A DNA stretch of 64,000 nt from Symbiodinium natans (lineage: Eukaryota; Sar; Dinophyceae; Suessiales; Symbiodiniaceae). The notes beneath the pieces are model-generated. The model was not told the origin of the DNA and searched no databases. It saw only the letters and a list, made by a program, of their open reading frames with translations. Positions within the stretch are counted from its first letter, which is position 1. Each line of letters begins with the position of its first letter. Shown in pieces: positions 21,930-31,651 of the stretch. Where the stretch lies: contig CAJNDS010002184.1 of NCBI GenBank assembly GCA_905221605.1, positions 84,501 through 148,500 on the forward strand, given 5' to 3'. The translations under genes and the position numbers were made by a program.

Positions 21930-22080
21930 AGACTCTGAGGTTTGTTTCATGGGCCCTCAATATGGTCCCTAACCTCTTTAAAGGGTTTTGACGTATGGGC
22001 CCTTATTTTGATTGGGGTATATAAGGGGTATATAAGGAGTACCCTTGTAAGGGCCCACGCTAAGGGACCATGTAACTGCC
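21930..22080. repeat. family J repeat
   Basis: ATGGTCCCT...GGGCCCTTATTTTGATTGGGGTATATAAGGGG...AAGGGCCCAC...GGGACCATGTAACT shows a mirrored GGTCCCT/GGGACCAT pair. A shorter relative is at 62705-62765. Confidence 0.45.
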
Positions 22081-22136
22081 CCTAAACCCTGACCCTAAAC
22101 CCTAAGCCCTAAGCCCTACACCCTAATGTAACTACC

Positions 22137-22208
22137 CTTAGAAAGATAGGATGAGCGGACTAGAGTACCCCCTATTCTAATCCCTATCCAGGACTATAAA
22201 GGGGAACA
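22137..22208. mobile_element. family C element copy
   Basis: Contains TAGAGTACCCCCTATTCTAATCCCTA and ends AAGGGGAACATCCCAAC. A third copy, with GGGATGTTGCCCC, starts at 22648. Confidence 0.5.
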
Positions 22209-22325
22209 TCCCAACCTGTACCAACTAACCCTAAACCCTAAACCCTAAACCCTAAACCCTAAACCCTAAACCCTAAACCCTAAACCCTCCTTGACACTCT
22301 GACTCTCTCCTTTCTTACATGCCCA

Positions 22326-22407
22326 GGAGCCGAGCGGCCGACAGCACGTGAATGCGCCGATGGTCATGGCATCTCTACCAACATGCGGCTCAAGAATCAG
22401 ATCCCTA
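22326..22407 (+). CDS. candidate internal exon
   Basis: After a pyrimidine-rich stretch ending CCCAG the frame reads AERPTARECADGHGISTNM..., up to a CCCTAAA tract. No family recognised. Confidence 0.3.
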
Positions 22408-22751
22408 AACCCTAAACCCGAAACCCTAAACCCTAAAGCCCTAAACCCTAAACACTAAACCCTACTGACAGCTTGCGAAAAACACCTTCGAGGGGCTCTC
22501 TAGATTTTCCGAGCCAGGCCACGCGGCCCTGTGACAACTAGGATCCTTAGAGCCTGGTAAGCGATTGTAGGGGACGGGGGGGGGGGGGGTTAGGATCCGT
22601 ACAATTTAGGGTTTAGGGTTTAAAAGGTAAAAGGTTTAGGGTTTAGGGTTGGGATGTTGCCCCTCATCTAACAGCCCTTAATCGGGATTAGAGTACCCCG
22701 CTGCGAAGAACTGCTAGTCTAAGGACAGCCCAAGGTTAGGGTTTAGGGTTT

Positions 22752-23530
22752 AGGATAGCACAGCATCTTTGCATCGCAGGAATCGAATAGCCTTGCCCTT
22801 TTTGGGCAGCAGCCAGGCGGCCCACAGCCACTTCGGACATTGATCGCAGGGCTGCAGATTCTTCGAGCTCAGGGCGTTTTAACCTTCGAAGCCCTCAAGC
22901 CCCAAACCCTAAAACGTCGGAGTGTTAGGGCTGGGGGCTGTTTAGGCTTTTGGCGCTACGGGTTTCCCTAAACCCTAGACCCTAAACCCTAAACCCTATT
23001 TTGTACACAGCGGATGGAGTCCAGCTTTGCATGGTTTCTTTTGTGGCACCCTCCTCAAAACAAGGAGTGCAGACCCTCAATGCAGCCTTGGACATATGTT
23101 ATTGTAGCATAAGTATATAGGAATCATACGGGAATACTATTAGTAATGATATAGGAATCATAAGGGAATACTATTAGTAATTATTCGAGCCCTATATTAA
23201 AACCTGCAGCCGCTTCGCTCTGTCATAAGGCTGTGCCGTAAGCCTGGTTTGACGTTGTGATCGCGGACGCTTAGGCTGCCAGAGCCTTTGGAAGATATCG
23301 GGGTTGATCTGCAATTCAGGCCACCCTGCTTGGCATGGATACGGAGCAAACCCTAAACCCTAAACCCTAAACCCGAAACCCTAGACCCAAAACCCTAAAC
23401 CCTAAACCCTAAGTTGATCAACCCCCATATGGGGTAGCTCGGGACTCCTCTGCCGCTCTTTAGGAACACCACGTCTACCCGACGTGGCCGAGAGCTACAA
23501 AGCTCACTCCCGAGCAGTCCCCTCGCCCAT
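22752..23530 (-). CDS. multi-exon gene of unknown function with Cys pairs
   Basis: Minus-strand blocks: 23530-23408 (SSRPRRVDVVFLKSG...), 23345-23203 (QAGWPELQINPDIFQRL...), 23090-22999 (ALRVCTPCFEEGATKET...) and 22890-22752 (NLQPCDQCPKWLWAAWLL...). The third block can follow the second in frame if the family K element between them is removed, giving RLQAALRVCTPC. CxxC pairs in the last two blocks could bind zinc. No family recognised. Confidence 0.4.
23105..23203. repeat. family K element with internal duplication
   Basis: The line ATAGGAATCATAxGGGAATACTATTAGTAAT is present twice in tandem. A related copy is at 41285-41370. It lies between two coding blocks. Confidence 0.5.
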
Positions 23531-24159
23531 CTTATCAGGGGGGGTAAACCCAAAACCCTAAACCCCTCAACCCTAAACCCGAAACCCTAAACCCCTCAAC
23601 CGTAAACCCTTGCCCCTACCCAACTCTCAGAGCGCGCGCGCGCGCGCCTGGAGAAGCTTCTGGGGCTTAGGGTCCACGGTTTCGGGCTGAGGAGCCTTTG
23701 GGGGGGTGGTTTGTTCTGAAGAAGGAGTGTTTAGGGTTTAGGGTGTAGGGTTCAGGGTTGAGGGTAGACTCTCTGGCTCCCACGCGCTTTGGAAAACTCG
23801 AAGCGACTCCAGGACGAAGTGAACTCACCCTCAACACGAAGCACTCAAAACCCAAAACCCAAAACAAAACCCTAAAGCTGTCGGGTTTAGGGTTTAGGGT
23901 TTAGGGTTTAGGGTTTAGGGTTATGCTCTGGGGGGCCAAGCCCTGAGGTCGCGCACATACGTCTTCAAGACGCCAGAAAAGTCTCAGCCCACTAAAAACC
24001 ACTAACCCTGAACCCCAAACCCTTTGCGAAGCTTATGAACCCCAAACCCTGAACCCTAAGCCTTTATGAACCTCAACCCTGAACCCTAAGCTTTATGAAT
24101 GCCTAAACTCTGAACCCCTAAACCCTAAACCCTAAATCCTTTACCCTGGGCCCAGGCGC

Positions 24160-24252
24160 TGGTCACCCCAGCTGAGCGTTGACGGCCGGAGGGTTGGTAT
24201 CATCGGCCTTCTGTCGAATCTCTGACATGACCTTGGCAAGAGGCTTCTGGGG
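24160..24252 (-). CDS. candidate C-terminal exon
   Basis: Frame reads PLAKVMSEIRQKADDTNPP... to TGA. The VMSEIRQKAD segment resembles the C-terminal end of GatB-type amidotransferase subunits, but this is weak. A possible upstream exon is at 24400-24330 (GPAAQLAAHVLSPCN). Confidence 0.35.
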
Positions 24253-24717
24253 TTTAGGGACCCTAAAACCCTAACCCCTGAACCCTATCCCTAAACCATC
24301 AACCCTAAACCCTACACCCTCAACCCTAAGCCGGAAAAAATTGCAGGGGCTGAGCACATGAGCCGCCAGTTGTGCCGCCGGCCCACGCCGTTTTGAGGCC
24401 AGGGTTTAGGGTTTAGGGTTTAGGGTTCAGGGTTCAGGGTTCAGGGTTCAGGGTTTAGGTTTTTAGGTTTTAGGGTTAGGGTTTAGGGGTTTAGGGGTTT
24501 AGGGGTTTAGGGGTTTAGGGGTTTAGGGGTGTAGGGTTTAGGGTTTAGGGTTTACGGTTTCAGGGGTCTGGAAGGGGCCTATAAGTCTTCTTGGGGTCTC
24601 TTTTTGGAATCGTACAGTTTAAGGCATAGGTTCTGTACTCGGGAAAACCGTCACCTTTGGAATTCTTCAATGCCCCTCAGACACCGCTAGGAATGGCATC
24701 TCGATGATTAAGAATAC

Positions 24718-24840
24718 TTACAGTACTTGGCTGCACTCAGGAGGGTAGCTATAAATTAAACTTTTATCTGCCTCAATAAGAAACCAATAAACCCAAAAAA
24801 GGTAAGGATCTAAAGTTACAGTAAAGTACCACCAAGAGTA
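24718..24840. repeat. family N dispersed repeat
   Basis: Second copy of the line at 6762-6845, sharing AAACCAATAAACCCAAAAAAGG and AAGGATCTAAAGTTACAGTA. Confidence 0.5.
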
Positions 24841-24911
24841 TAAACAGCTATCGTCGTAGCACAAGCAACGGTTAGAATTCAGGGTTTAGGACTGCGGGGG
24901 CATAAATCAGA

Positions 24912-25109
24912 GAGAAAAGGGGCCTTCAGGGACCATGGCAATCCTACAGACGGACCTGCAAATGAAAGAGATATCTATGGGGGGTAGGGGGGGTAGGGAG
25001 GGGTGGCGGAGGAGGACCGTGGTTCGTTGCATCCCCGCTTGGTAAAACCGACAGCCTGCCAAAAAACTATACTTCGGCAGGGTGTTGACGTTAAGGGTGG
25101 TGAGGTGCC
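24912..25109 (-). CDS. open frame without ATG, probable exon(s)
   Basis: Sixty-five codons open, HLTTLNVNTLPKYSFLAGC... to TGA, with a Pro/Leu-rich middle that may be intronic (GGGTAGG repeat on the plus strand). Unknown. Confidence 0.25.
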
Positions 25110-25200
25110 CTAAACCCTAAACCCTAAACCCTAAACCCTAAACCCTAAACCCTAAACCCTAAACCCTAAACTCTAAACCCTAAACCCTAAACCCCAAACC
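25108..25200. repeat. CCCTAAA tract
   Basis: About thirteen units, between a minus-strand and a plus-strand coding block. Confidence 0.9.
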
Positions 25201-25257
25201 CAACCCCCCAAACCCGAAACCCGAGACCCAAAACCCTAAGCCCTACAACCCAAAAAA

Positions 25258-25405
25258 CACCAGCCAACTGGCCTTCAAGAAGCCGAAGATCATGGCTATT
25301 GCCTCAAGACAGGATCATTTGCCCTTTTTAACAACCCAAGGGCCCACGCTTCAGAACCCTTTCAACGAGGTGCGGGACCGAACTCAGGCCCCACAGAACT
25401 ACCCT
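25258..25405 (+). CDS. candidate 3'-terminal exon
   Basis: After acceptor-like AACACCAG the frame reads PTGLQEAEDHGYCLKTGSF... to TAA. Unknown family. Confidence 0.35.
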
Positions 25406-25639
25406 AAGAGAATCGGGCCCAAGGAGTTAGGGCTTAGGGTTTAGGGTTTAGGGCTTAGGGTTTAGGGTTTAGGGTTTAGGGTCTCCCCGGTCTCCCCACT
25501 ACTCTCTAATAAGCTGAACCCCCCCCTCCTAAAAGGACCCTTTTACGCTACTAGCTGGTTCCTTCCTGGGGTAGCGGCAACTCGTGCCAGCCCACCCCCT
25601 TTCCTTGCCTAAACCTCAAGCCAAACGAACCTCTCAACC

Positions 25640-26570
25640 CCTGTTTAAGGTTTATATAGGGTTTAGGGGTTTAGGGGTTTAGGGGTTCAGGGGTTTAGGG
25701 GTTAGGGGTTTAGGGGTTTGGGGGTTTAGGGGTTTAGGGGTTTAGGGGTTTAGGGTTTAGGGTTTAGGGTTTAGGGTTTAGGGAACCACCCTAAGCCCAA
25801 AGGCCTAAGCCCCAAGCCTTAAGCGCGAGGCCCTAACCCCAAAAAACCCCTTAACCCTTAAACCCCAAAACTCCAAACACGCCGTTATAAAATGGGCCAG
25901 CCTAAATCCTAAACCCTAGACCTCTGAACCCCGAAACCCTAGATAAGCGCGAAATATCTTAATGGAAATGCACCCTATAAGCCCTAAACCCCTAAACCCC
26001 CAAACCCTAAACCCCTAAACTCCTACACTTTTAAACCCTAAAACCTAGACCCTAAACCCTAAACCCCTAAACCCCTAACCCCTAAACCCCTAAAGCCCTA
26101 AAGCCCTACAGCCCTAAAGCCCTAAAGCACTAAACCCCTAAAGCCGTAAAGCCGTAAAGCCGTAAAGCCCTAAACCCCTAAACCCCTAAACACCTAAACC
26201 CCTAAACCCCTAACCCCCTAAACCCTAAACCCTAAACCGCAAGCCTTAAACCCTAAACCCACCCCTAAACCCTAAACCCCTAACCCCCTAGACCCTAACT
26301 CCCTAAACCCTAAACCGCAAGCCTTAAACCCTAAACCCTACCCCTAAACCCTAAACCCTAAACCGCAAGCCTTAAACCCCAAACCCTGCCCCTAAACCCT
26401 AAACCCCAAACCCTAAACCAAAAACCCTAAACCCTAAACCCTAAACCCTAATTAAACCGCAAGCCTTAAACCCTAAACCCTACCCCTAAACCCTAAACCC
26501 CAAACCCTGAACCCCAAGCCCCAAACCCTAAACCCTAAACCCTGAACCCTGAATCCTAAAAACCCTGCAG
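25640..26570. repeat. long degenerate telomere-type block
   Basis: Nearly 1 kb of heptamer and octamer variants: TTTAGGGG octamers, CCCTAAACC, CCGTAAAG, CCCTAAAG, and a higher-order line ACCGCAAGCCTTAAACC seen four times between 26225 and 26480. No gene is visible inside. Confidence 0.85.
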
Positions 26571-26576
26571 CACCCT

Positions 26577-26668
26577 AACATATCTCCAGGCGGCTCCGGT
26601 CAGAAACGCCACCGCGTGGACGCCTCGCCTCATGGGAGGCACCTCCTCGATGGTGTGGCCCAAGTCTC
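26577..26668 (-). CDS. candidate internal exon
   Basis: Frame reads SRDLGHTIEEVPPMRRGVHA... and ends GAAWRY next to telomere-type repeat. Unknown. The T/G-rich stretch 26680-27260 is degenerate TTTAGGG text and its plus-strand ORF is not trusted. Confidence 0.35.
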
Positions 26669-27576
26669 GGCTCTTAGGGGTTTTGAGGGGGTTTGGGGTT
26701 TAGGGTTAGGGTTTAGGGTTTTTGAGGATGTAGTGTTTAGGGTATAGGGTTAGTGTTTTTGGGGTTTTTGAGGGTTTAGGGTTAAAAGCTTTGGGGACTT
26801 GGGGGCTTGGAGTTTGGGGTTTATGGTTTGGGGTTTAGCGTTTAGGGTTTGGGTTTTGGTTGTTCTAAGGTTTTTGGTTTAGGGTTTGTGGTTGAGGGTT
26901 TAAGGGTTTTAGGGGTTTAGGTTTTCTTTGGTTTTAAAGGTTTTGAAAGTTCTTGGTTTAGAGTTTAGGGTTTGGGGTTACGCTCTTGTGCCGGGTGTGT
27001 CAGGGTTTCAGCGTTCTTGCACAAGTTTTTCAGGATTTAGGGCATTTGAGGGCTGCGGGGTTGGTGTTGCGATTTAGGGCTTTGGGGTCATTAGATGGTG
27101 GATGTTGGAGGGTAGGACAGGTTTCTGACGGTTTTATGGCTTACAAGGGTTTTTGGGTGGGGGTTAGTAGGGCTTTAGGGTTTGAACGCTGTAAATGCTT
27201 TTGACCCAGGCTTTGGGGGTTCCTTGGTTTAGGGGTTAGTTGGCTTAGGGTTTGAGGCTTAGACCCTAAACCCTTGCGCCCTAAACCCTAAACCCTAAAC
27301 CCTAAACCCTAAACCCTAAACCCTAAACCCTAAACGTTTAAGGCTTAGGGCTCAGGGTTTTAAGGGTTGAGGGATTTGTTGGTTTAGGGTTTCAGAGTGG
27401 TGGCCCTCAAGCTTCTTCGTTTGGGGCTCCTTCACCCTCAGCAGTTTAGAAGTAAAGGATCTTAAGGTTTAGGGTTTAGGGTTTAGGGTTTAGGGTTTAG
27501 GGCGCAGGGGTTTAGGGTTTCGAGGGTTAGGGGTTTAGGGTGCAAGGGTTGAGGGATTTGCCTGAGATTTGAGCGC

Positions 27577-27672
27577 TTAGAAGTTGAACACTGGGACACT
27601 TTCTGCCATGGTGCCTTGGGCCTGACGGCGGAGCTTGTAGAAGAGCAGCAGCGGGAAGAACACGACAAGACC
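27577..27672 (-). CDS. C-terminal exon of a membrane protein
   Basis: Frame reads GLVVFFPLLLFYKLRRQAQG..., a transmembrane helix followed by a basic stop-transfer sequence and a short tail to TAA at 27579-27577. It could be the end of a larger minus-strand membrane protein whose other exons lie upstream. Confidence 0.45.
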   Translation of the reverse strand, partial: GLVVFFPLLLFYKLRRQAQGTMAESVPVFNF

Positions 27673-28093
27673 TGATGGATTTAGGGGCTTTGGGGGTTAG
27701 GTTCAGGCAACTCTGAGGCAGGTTTTGGAGTTCTTAGTAGGGCAACTATCAAGGGGATGATCAGGTGCCTATAAAACGCGTGCCCCTATCATATAAGAGG
27801 TTGCGGTTGGGTTGGTGAGTGGCTGGCGAGTGGCATGTGAGGCACATGTGAGGGGATGTCTCGGGGAAGAGCAAATGAGAAGCTTGTAAGGTCAAAAATG
27901 GCTGAGGCTTGGCTATGCTGTGTAAGCATGTTTTGCGTCGACCCTGTCTTTGAGTAAGCTCTCGTGAGAATTCAACCCGATCCAGGGTTTGTCAGGGCCC
28001 CGTTTTTTTGTCAGTCGAACGGGCGCAGCATTCGTCAAGCAAGCTCTCGTCGCTCGAACTCCAAGACCAGGTCCGCAGAAGGCTCGAAGCAGC

Positions 28094-28280
28094 CAGAGGC
28101 CCGTAAGTGGCTCGCGAATGGCTCTATATAGGCTTGTAAGTGGCGCGAAGGCCCATGAGGGGCCCGTGAGTTCGCAAGTGGCCTGCGCGGCATGTAAGCG
28201 GCATGTAAGTGGCATGTAAGCGGCACGTAAGTGGCCGTAAGTGGCACGTAAGTGGCACGTAAGCAGCCCGCAAGTTGCCA
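28094..28280. repeat. GTAAGTGGCA decamer array
   Basis: About 15 imperfect copies of a 10-bp unit GTAAGTGGCA(T/C), each containing the canonical splice donor GTAAGT. Looser relatives (GTGAGTGGC, GCGAGTGGC) start at 27813. Confidence 0.75.
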
Positions 28281-28382
28281 AGGGTCCCCGTAGGAGGCCC
28301 GTGTTGAAGCCCGCACAAACCTGTGCAGGAGACCCATGCAGCATCTGCCAAAAAACACCAGAACTTAGAAGTCAGGCAGCCT

Positions 28383-28513
28383 GCTCTTACGAAGCCTCTC
28401 CCTGAAAAACACCAAAGGTTACGTACTCTCCTTACCCACACGACCTGATCTTACATAGCCTCTCCCTGAAAAACACCTAAACTTGCATACTCTCCTTACC
28501 CAAGGGACCCGAT
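28383..28513. repeat. 64-bp tandem repeat, two copies plus a partial
   Basis: Unit starts GATCTTACATAGCCTCTCCC and includes TGAAAAACACC and ACTCTCCTTACCCA. Two full copies are followed by GATCTTATAT, which runs into the terminal inverted repeat. Confidence 0.7.
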
Positions 28514-28802
28514 CTTATATGATAGGGGCACGCTTTTTATAGTCTCCAGATCTTTGCTTGGAAACTAGGTTCCTTACATCCTCTTAGCAACATTAGGTTC
28601 CTTACATCATCTTTACAAAAGCCGTTGAGGGATTGGCTTGAAAAAGGGGCTTACATTTTCGTCTTTCGAACTACACAGCAAGGACTTCAGGAACACCCTC
28701 GGAAGCACGGACCTTGGGTCTTCTCCTCCCCTTACCCCAAACGGCCCAAAACCCTAAACCCTAAACCCTATATCCTAAATCCTACACCCTAAACCCTAAA
28801 CC

Positions 28803-28919
28803 CCATTGTTCCACCCATCCGCCAGTTCTCTTCCTGAGGGAGCCTTCCACTATCTGCCGGCCTCCGGCAGCCTTGTGGAGCCCACTTCTGCGCCGCATGA
28901 CGCTGTACAGCCCAACCCC
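28803..28919 (+). CDS. candidate 3'-terminal exon
   Basis: Frame reads PLFHPSASSLPEGAFHYLP... to TAG; a second plus frame is also open. Unknown. Confidence 0.2.
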
Positions 28920-29041
28920 TAGCAAACAGTCCTCCCCCACCTAAACCCTAAGCCCTGAACCCCAAACCCAAAACCCTAAACCCTAAACCCTAAACCCCAA
29001 ACCCTAAACCCTAAACCCTAATCCCTAAAAACTAAACCAGG

Positions 29042-29405
29042 AAACCCAGACCTGAGCTGCACGTGCCCTGAGCTGAGAAGGATGGCGGTAGGCGTCTCGA
29101 CGGCCGATCCGTTGTTCACACTACAGTTTAGGGTTTAGGGTTTAGGCTTTAGGGCTTAGGGTTTAGGATTTAGGGCCTTGAAACCTGAAACCACCATCAA
29201 GAAGACGATGAAGGCCAACGGCAACACAACCACACCCTATACTCCCCTTAGAACCTTTATGAAACAACATGTTTGATATCCTCTTGGGTTTTATATAAAA
29301 AGAGAAAATTACTTCTCAAGGGGGATATAGCACCAACCCAAGCCGACCACGGACCAAGGCTTCGAAATCGCGCTTTGCTTTTCAAAGCCTGATTATACAG
29401 AGCAG
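29042..29405 (-). CDS. membrane-protein exons interrupted by a family D element
   Basis: Block 29395-29331 reads LYNQALKSKARFRSLGPW..., the next (29236-29180) reads VVVLPLAFIVFLMVVSG (a transmembrane helix), and a third (29127-29042) reads VNNGSAVETPTAILL... An introner separates the first two; an in-frame join is possible (GT donor at GTTGGTG, acceptor TATAG). Function unknown. Confidence 0.4.
29237..29330. mobile_element. family D introner, target duplication CACC
   Basis: CACC at 29233-29236 and 29331-29334. Ends CTATACTCCCCTTAGAACC and GGGGGATATAG mirror each other. Same structure as the copy at 11021. Confidence 0.8.
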
Positions 29406-29523
29406 CTCAATTCTGTAAGTGTAGTTCTGGGCCACTTAACAGCGCACATAAGTACCCTAATAGGGTTAAGATTAGGGTATAAGCACAACCTTTATGATCA
29501 AGCTGCAATTGTAACCTCGGATT

Positions 29524-30300
29524 CTAATCTTCCACACATCCTCGTGGCTGGAACTCCTCCACAGCCTGGTTTTCGTCGTTGAAGGCCTTCAACACGTCAC
29601 GCTCCAGAGTTTTGAATGTCATCATTCGGGCTTCGATCTTCGACCTCGCATCCGTCAGAGCTGACTTCTCCTTCACACCATTGTCGGAGATCCAGGTCGA
29701 GAGTTGGCACCTGTCGCGCTGAAGCTTCTTGATAGAGGTCTTCATGTTCTCCTCGTACTTCGCACGTTGGTTCGGCTGGCTTGCATGCCTGTGATTCTCC
29801 ATCAGCTCGTCGAACTCCGTGATCCCCAGCTCCACCTTTTTCAGCATCGCCTCGATGTCGACCAGCAGTTTCTTAGCTACTGCTCTGGACACGCCTGCCT
29901 CCGCGGAACTGGGGCAATCACTACCAGTACGCACTCATGGCTGGACTCCTTCCTCGGCGCATGCTCTGGGTTGGAACTCCTCCACAGCCTGGTTTTCGTC
30001 GTTGAAAGTTTTGAATGTCAGCATTCGGGCTTCGATCTTCGACCTCGCATCCGTTAGAGCTGACTTCTCCTTCACACCCTCGTCGGAGATCCAGGTCGAG
30101 AGTTGGCACCTGTCGCGCTGAAGCTTCTTGATAGAGGTCTTCATGTTCTCCTCATACTTCTCACGTTGGTTCGGCTGGCTTGCGTGCCTGTGATTCTCCA
30201 ACAGTCCGTCGAACTCCGCGATCCCCAGCTCCACCTTTCTCAGCATCACCGCGATCTCGGCCCATCTCATAATTGCTGCCATGGCTAAAGGTGGTGCCAC
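29524..30300 (-). CDS. CCR4-NOT Not3/Not5-type N-terminal module, tandemly duplicated
   Basis: Two coiled-coil modules of about 100 residues resemble the N-terminal domain of Not3/CNOT3: LKKVELGITEFDEL, NQRAKYEENMKTSIKKLQR, then ALTDARSKIEARMMTFK. Not3 is a subunit of the deadenylase complex that shortens mRNA tails. The upstream copy (30300-29938) and the downstream copy (29934-29524) are in the same frame, separated by one TGA. The upstream copy lacks 24 nt (residues LERDVLKA in the other). Rest of the gene, including the NOT-box domain, is not visible. It may be a tandem exon duplication or a partial pseudogene. Confidence 0.6.
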
Positions 30301-30449
30301 GGGACTGGGGGCCGCCAGTTTTTACACAACGCTTGAGACCTGAAGCATCTGGGGCATACATGTATACAATACTCCCCAACACCCTATGCCAATTCATTAT
30401 TCAGGCCCCTAAATGATGGGGTTTAGGGTTTAAGGTTACTGGGGTGGAG

Positions 30450-31165
30450 AACACACCTGAGCTCGAAACCCTTCTCCGACTGTAAGCCCCAGCCTTCGCT
30501 GCGAGGTCCTGATGCTTCGGGTCCGCCACAACCAAAAGCCACAACCCTCCTTGACTCGAACCTGTGTCGAACAGTTGAAGGCTAAACCCTAAACCCTAAA
30601 CCCTAAACCCGAAACCCTAAACCCTAAACCCTAAACCCTAAACCCCGAAAATTCTAACAAAGCTTTCAGGCCAAGGAAATGGGCGCAACTCACCTGGCAC
30701 AGATTCGTGCACTCTACATGGGCCTTCAGCTTGGCTCAAGGGCTTTCGGGGCTTGAGAGTGTGATTTAGGGTTTAGGTTTAGGGTTTAGGGTTTAGGGTT
30801 TAGGGTTCCGGGTTTAGATTTGAATAACTTATCGCGCTTCATGTATACTTACGTCTCAGCCCTAGGCCCGAACGCTCGAAGGGGGATTTTGTTTTCAGAC
30901 TTCGGGCCTCCGTTCGGGGAGGGTGTGTCTATGGCAGCCCTGAGAAAGCACAAGCCTCGTCCATAGGGCAAACCGAACCCCCCAAAGCCCAAAACCCAAA
31001 ACCCCAAACCCTAAACCCCAAACTCAAAAAGGAGGGAAAAATACCAAAAAAGGGCGAGCTGGGCGCTGGGGCTCCCAAATGAAGTTTCCGTTCCGGCCCA
31101 GCGGCAGCTGCCGAAAATCGCGGAGACCAAGCTGATCACGTCCTTTCCAGCGCAATTCAGGGTTA
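30450..31165 (-). CDS. cluster of four candidate exons, unknown
   Basis: Minus-strand blocks: 30588-30450 (GGLWLLVVADPKHQDLAAK...), 30766-30696 (LSQAEGPCRVHES..., followed by a strong donor CAG/GTGAGT), 30970-30855 (GLPYGRGLCFLRAA...) and 31165-31030 (ELRWKGRDQLGLRDFRQL...). They are separated by telomere-type tracts. They may precede the Not3-type module in one gene. No family recognised. Confidence 0.35.
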
Positions 31166-31392
31166 AAGGTTTAGGGGTTGGGGTTTAGGGCACAACACGC
31201 CCTTCACAAAAACCCACGTCCGAAGTCCACAGAAAAAGGATGACAGAAGCTGACATGTGCAAGCTGTTCAACCCCTAACCCCTCAAACCCGAAACCCCCA
31301 AACCGTAAACCCCTAAACTCCTAAACCCTGACGCCCCTATACCGCTAAACCCTTAAACCCCTTAACCCTAAACACCTAAACCTCTTGGGATC

Positions 31393-31485
31393 CCAAAGGC
31401 ATCGCTTAAATAGGGAGCCCGCCTTTTGGTATTGGGCCTTTGCAAGGTGGCAACAGGTTTCTCAGGAGGAGCTCGTGGCAAGGGT
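31393..31485 (+). CDS. candidate exon
   Basis: Frame reads EPAFWYWAFARWQQVSQEEL... up to a TTTAGGG tract. Unknown. Confidence 0.25.
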
Positions 31486-31651
31486 TTAGGGTTTAGGGTG
31501 TCAGGTTTAGGGTTTAGGGTTCAGGGTTTAGGGTTTGGGGCAAACTCTAGGGTTTAGGGTTTGGGAAGAAAATGCAGGTGCCAGCTCGTCCACAAGGTTT
31601 TTTTCGGTTTAGGGCTTTAGGGGTTTAGAGAACTGCCCTAAATCCTCACCT

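Larger units (their letters stand above)
27759..28553. mobile_element. 0.8-kb inverted-repeat element carrying tandem repeats
   Basis: A 29-bp inverted repeat (27769-27797 against 28514-28542, 28 of 29 matching, core TGCCCCTATCATATAAG) extends outward more weakly to about 40 bp. The interior holds the two tandem arrays listed next. No target duplication was recognised. No transposase is visible; the 143-codon frame inside is translated repeat. Confidence 0.65.

Noticed and set aside
23630-23650. (GC)n run as a regulatory or Z-DNA site
   Set aside because: Only about ten CG/GC dinucleotides; no supporting context.
24160-24252. Firm GatB assignment
   Set aside because: Similarity is confined to about 20 C-terminal residues and no other GatB motifs were found nearby.
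26986-27204. 72-codon plus-strand ORF
   Set aside because: Lies in T/G-rich degenerate TTTAGGG sequence with no motif or splice context.
28383-28513. CRISPR-like direct repeats
   Set aside because: A plain 64-bp tandem repeat with no spacers, in a eukaryotic context.
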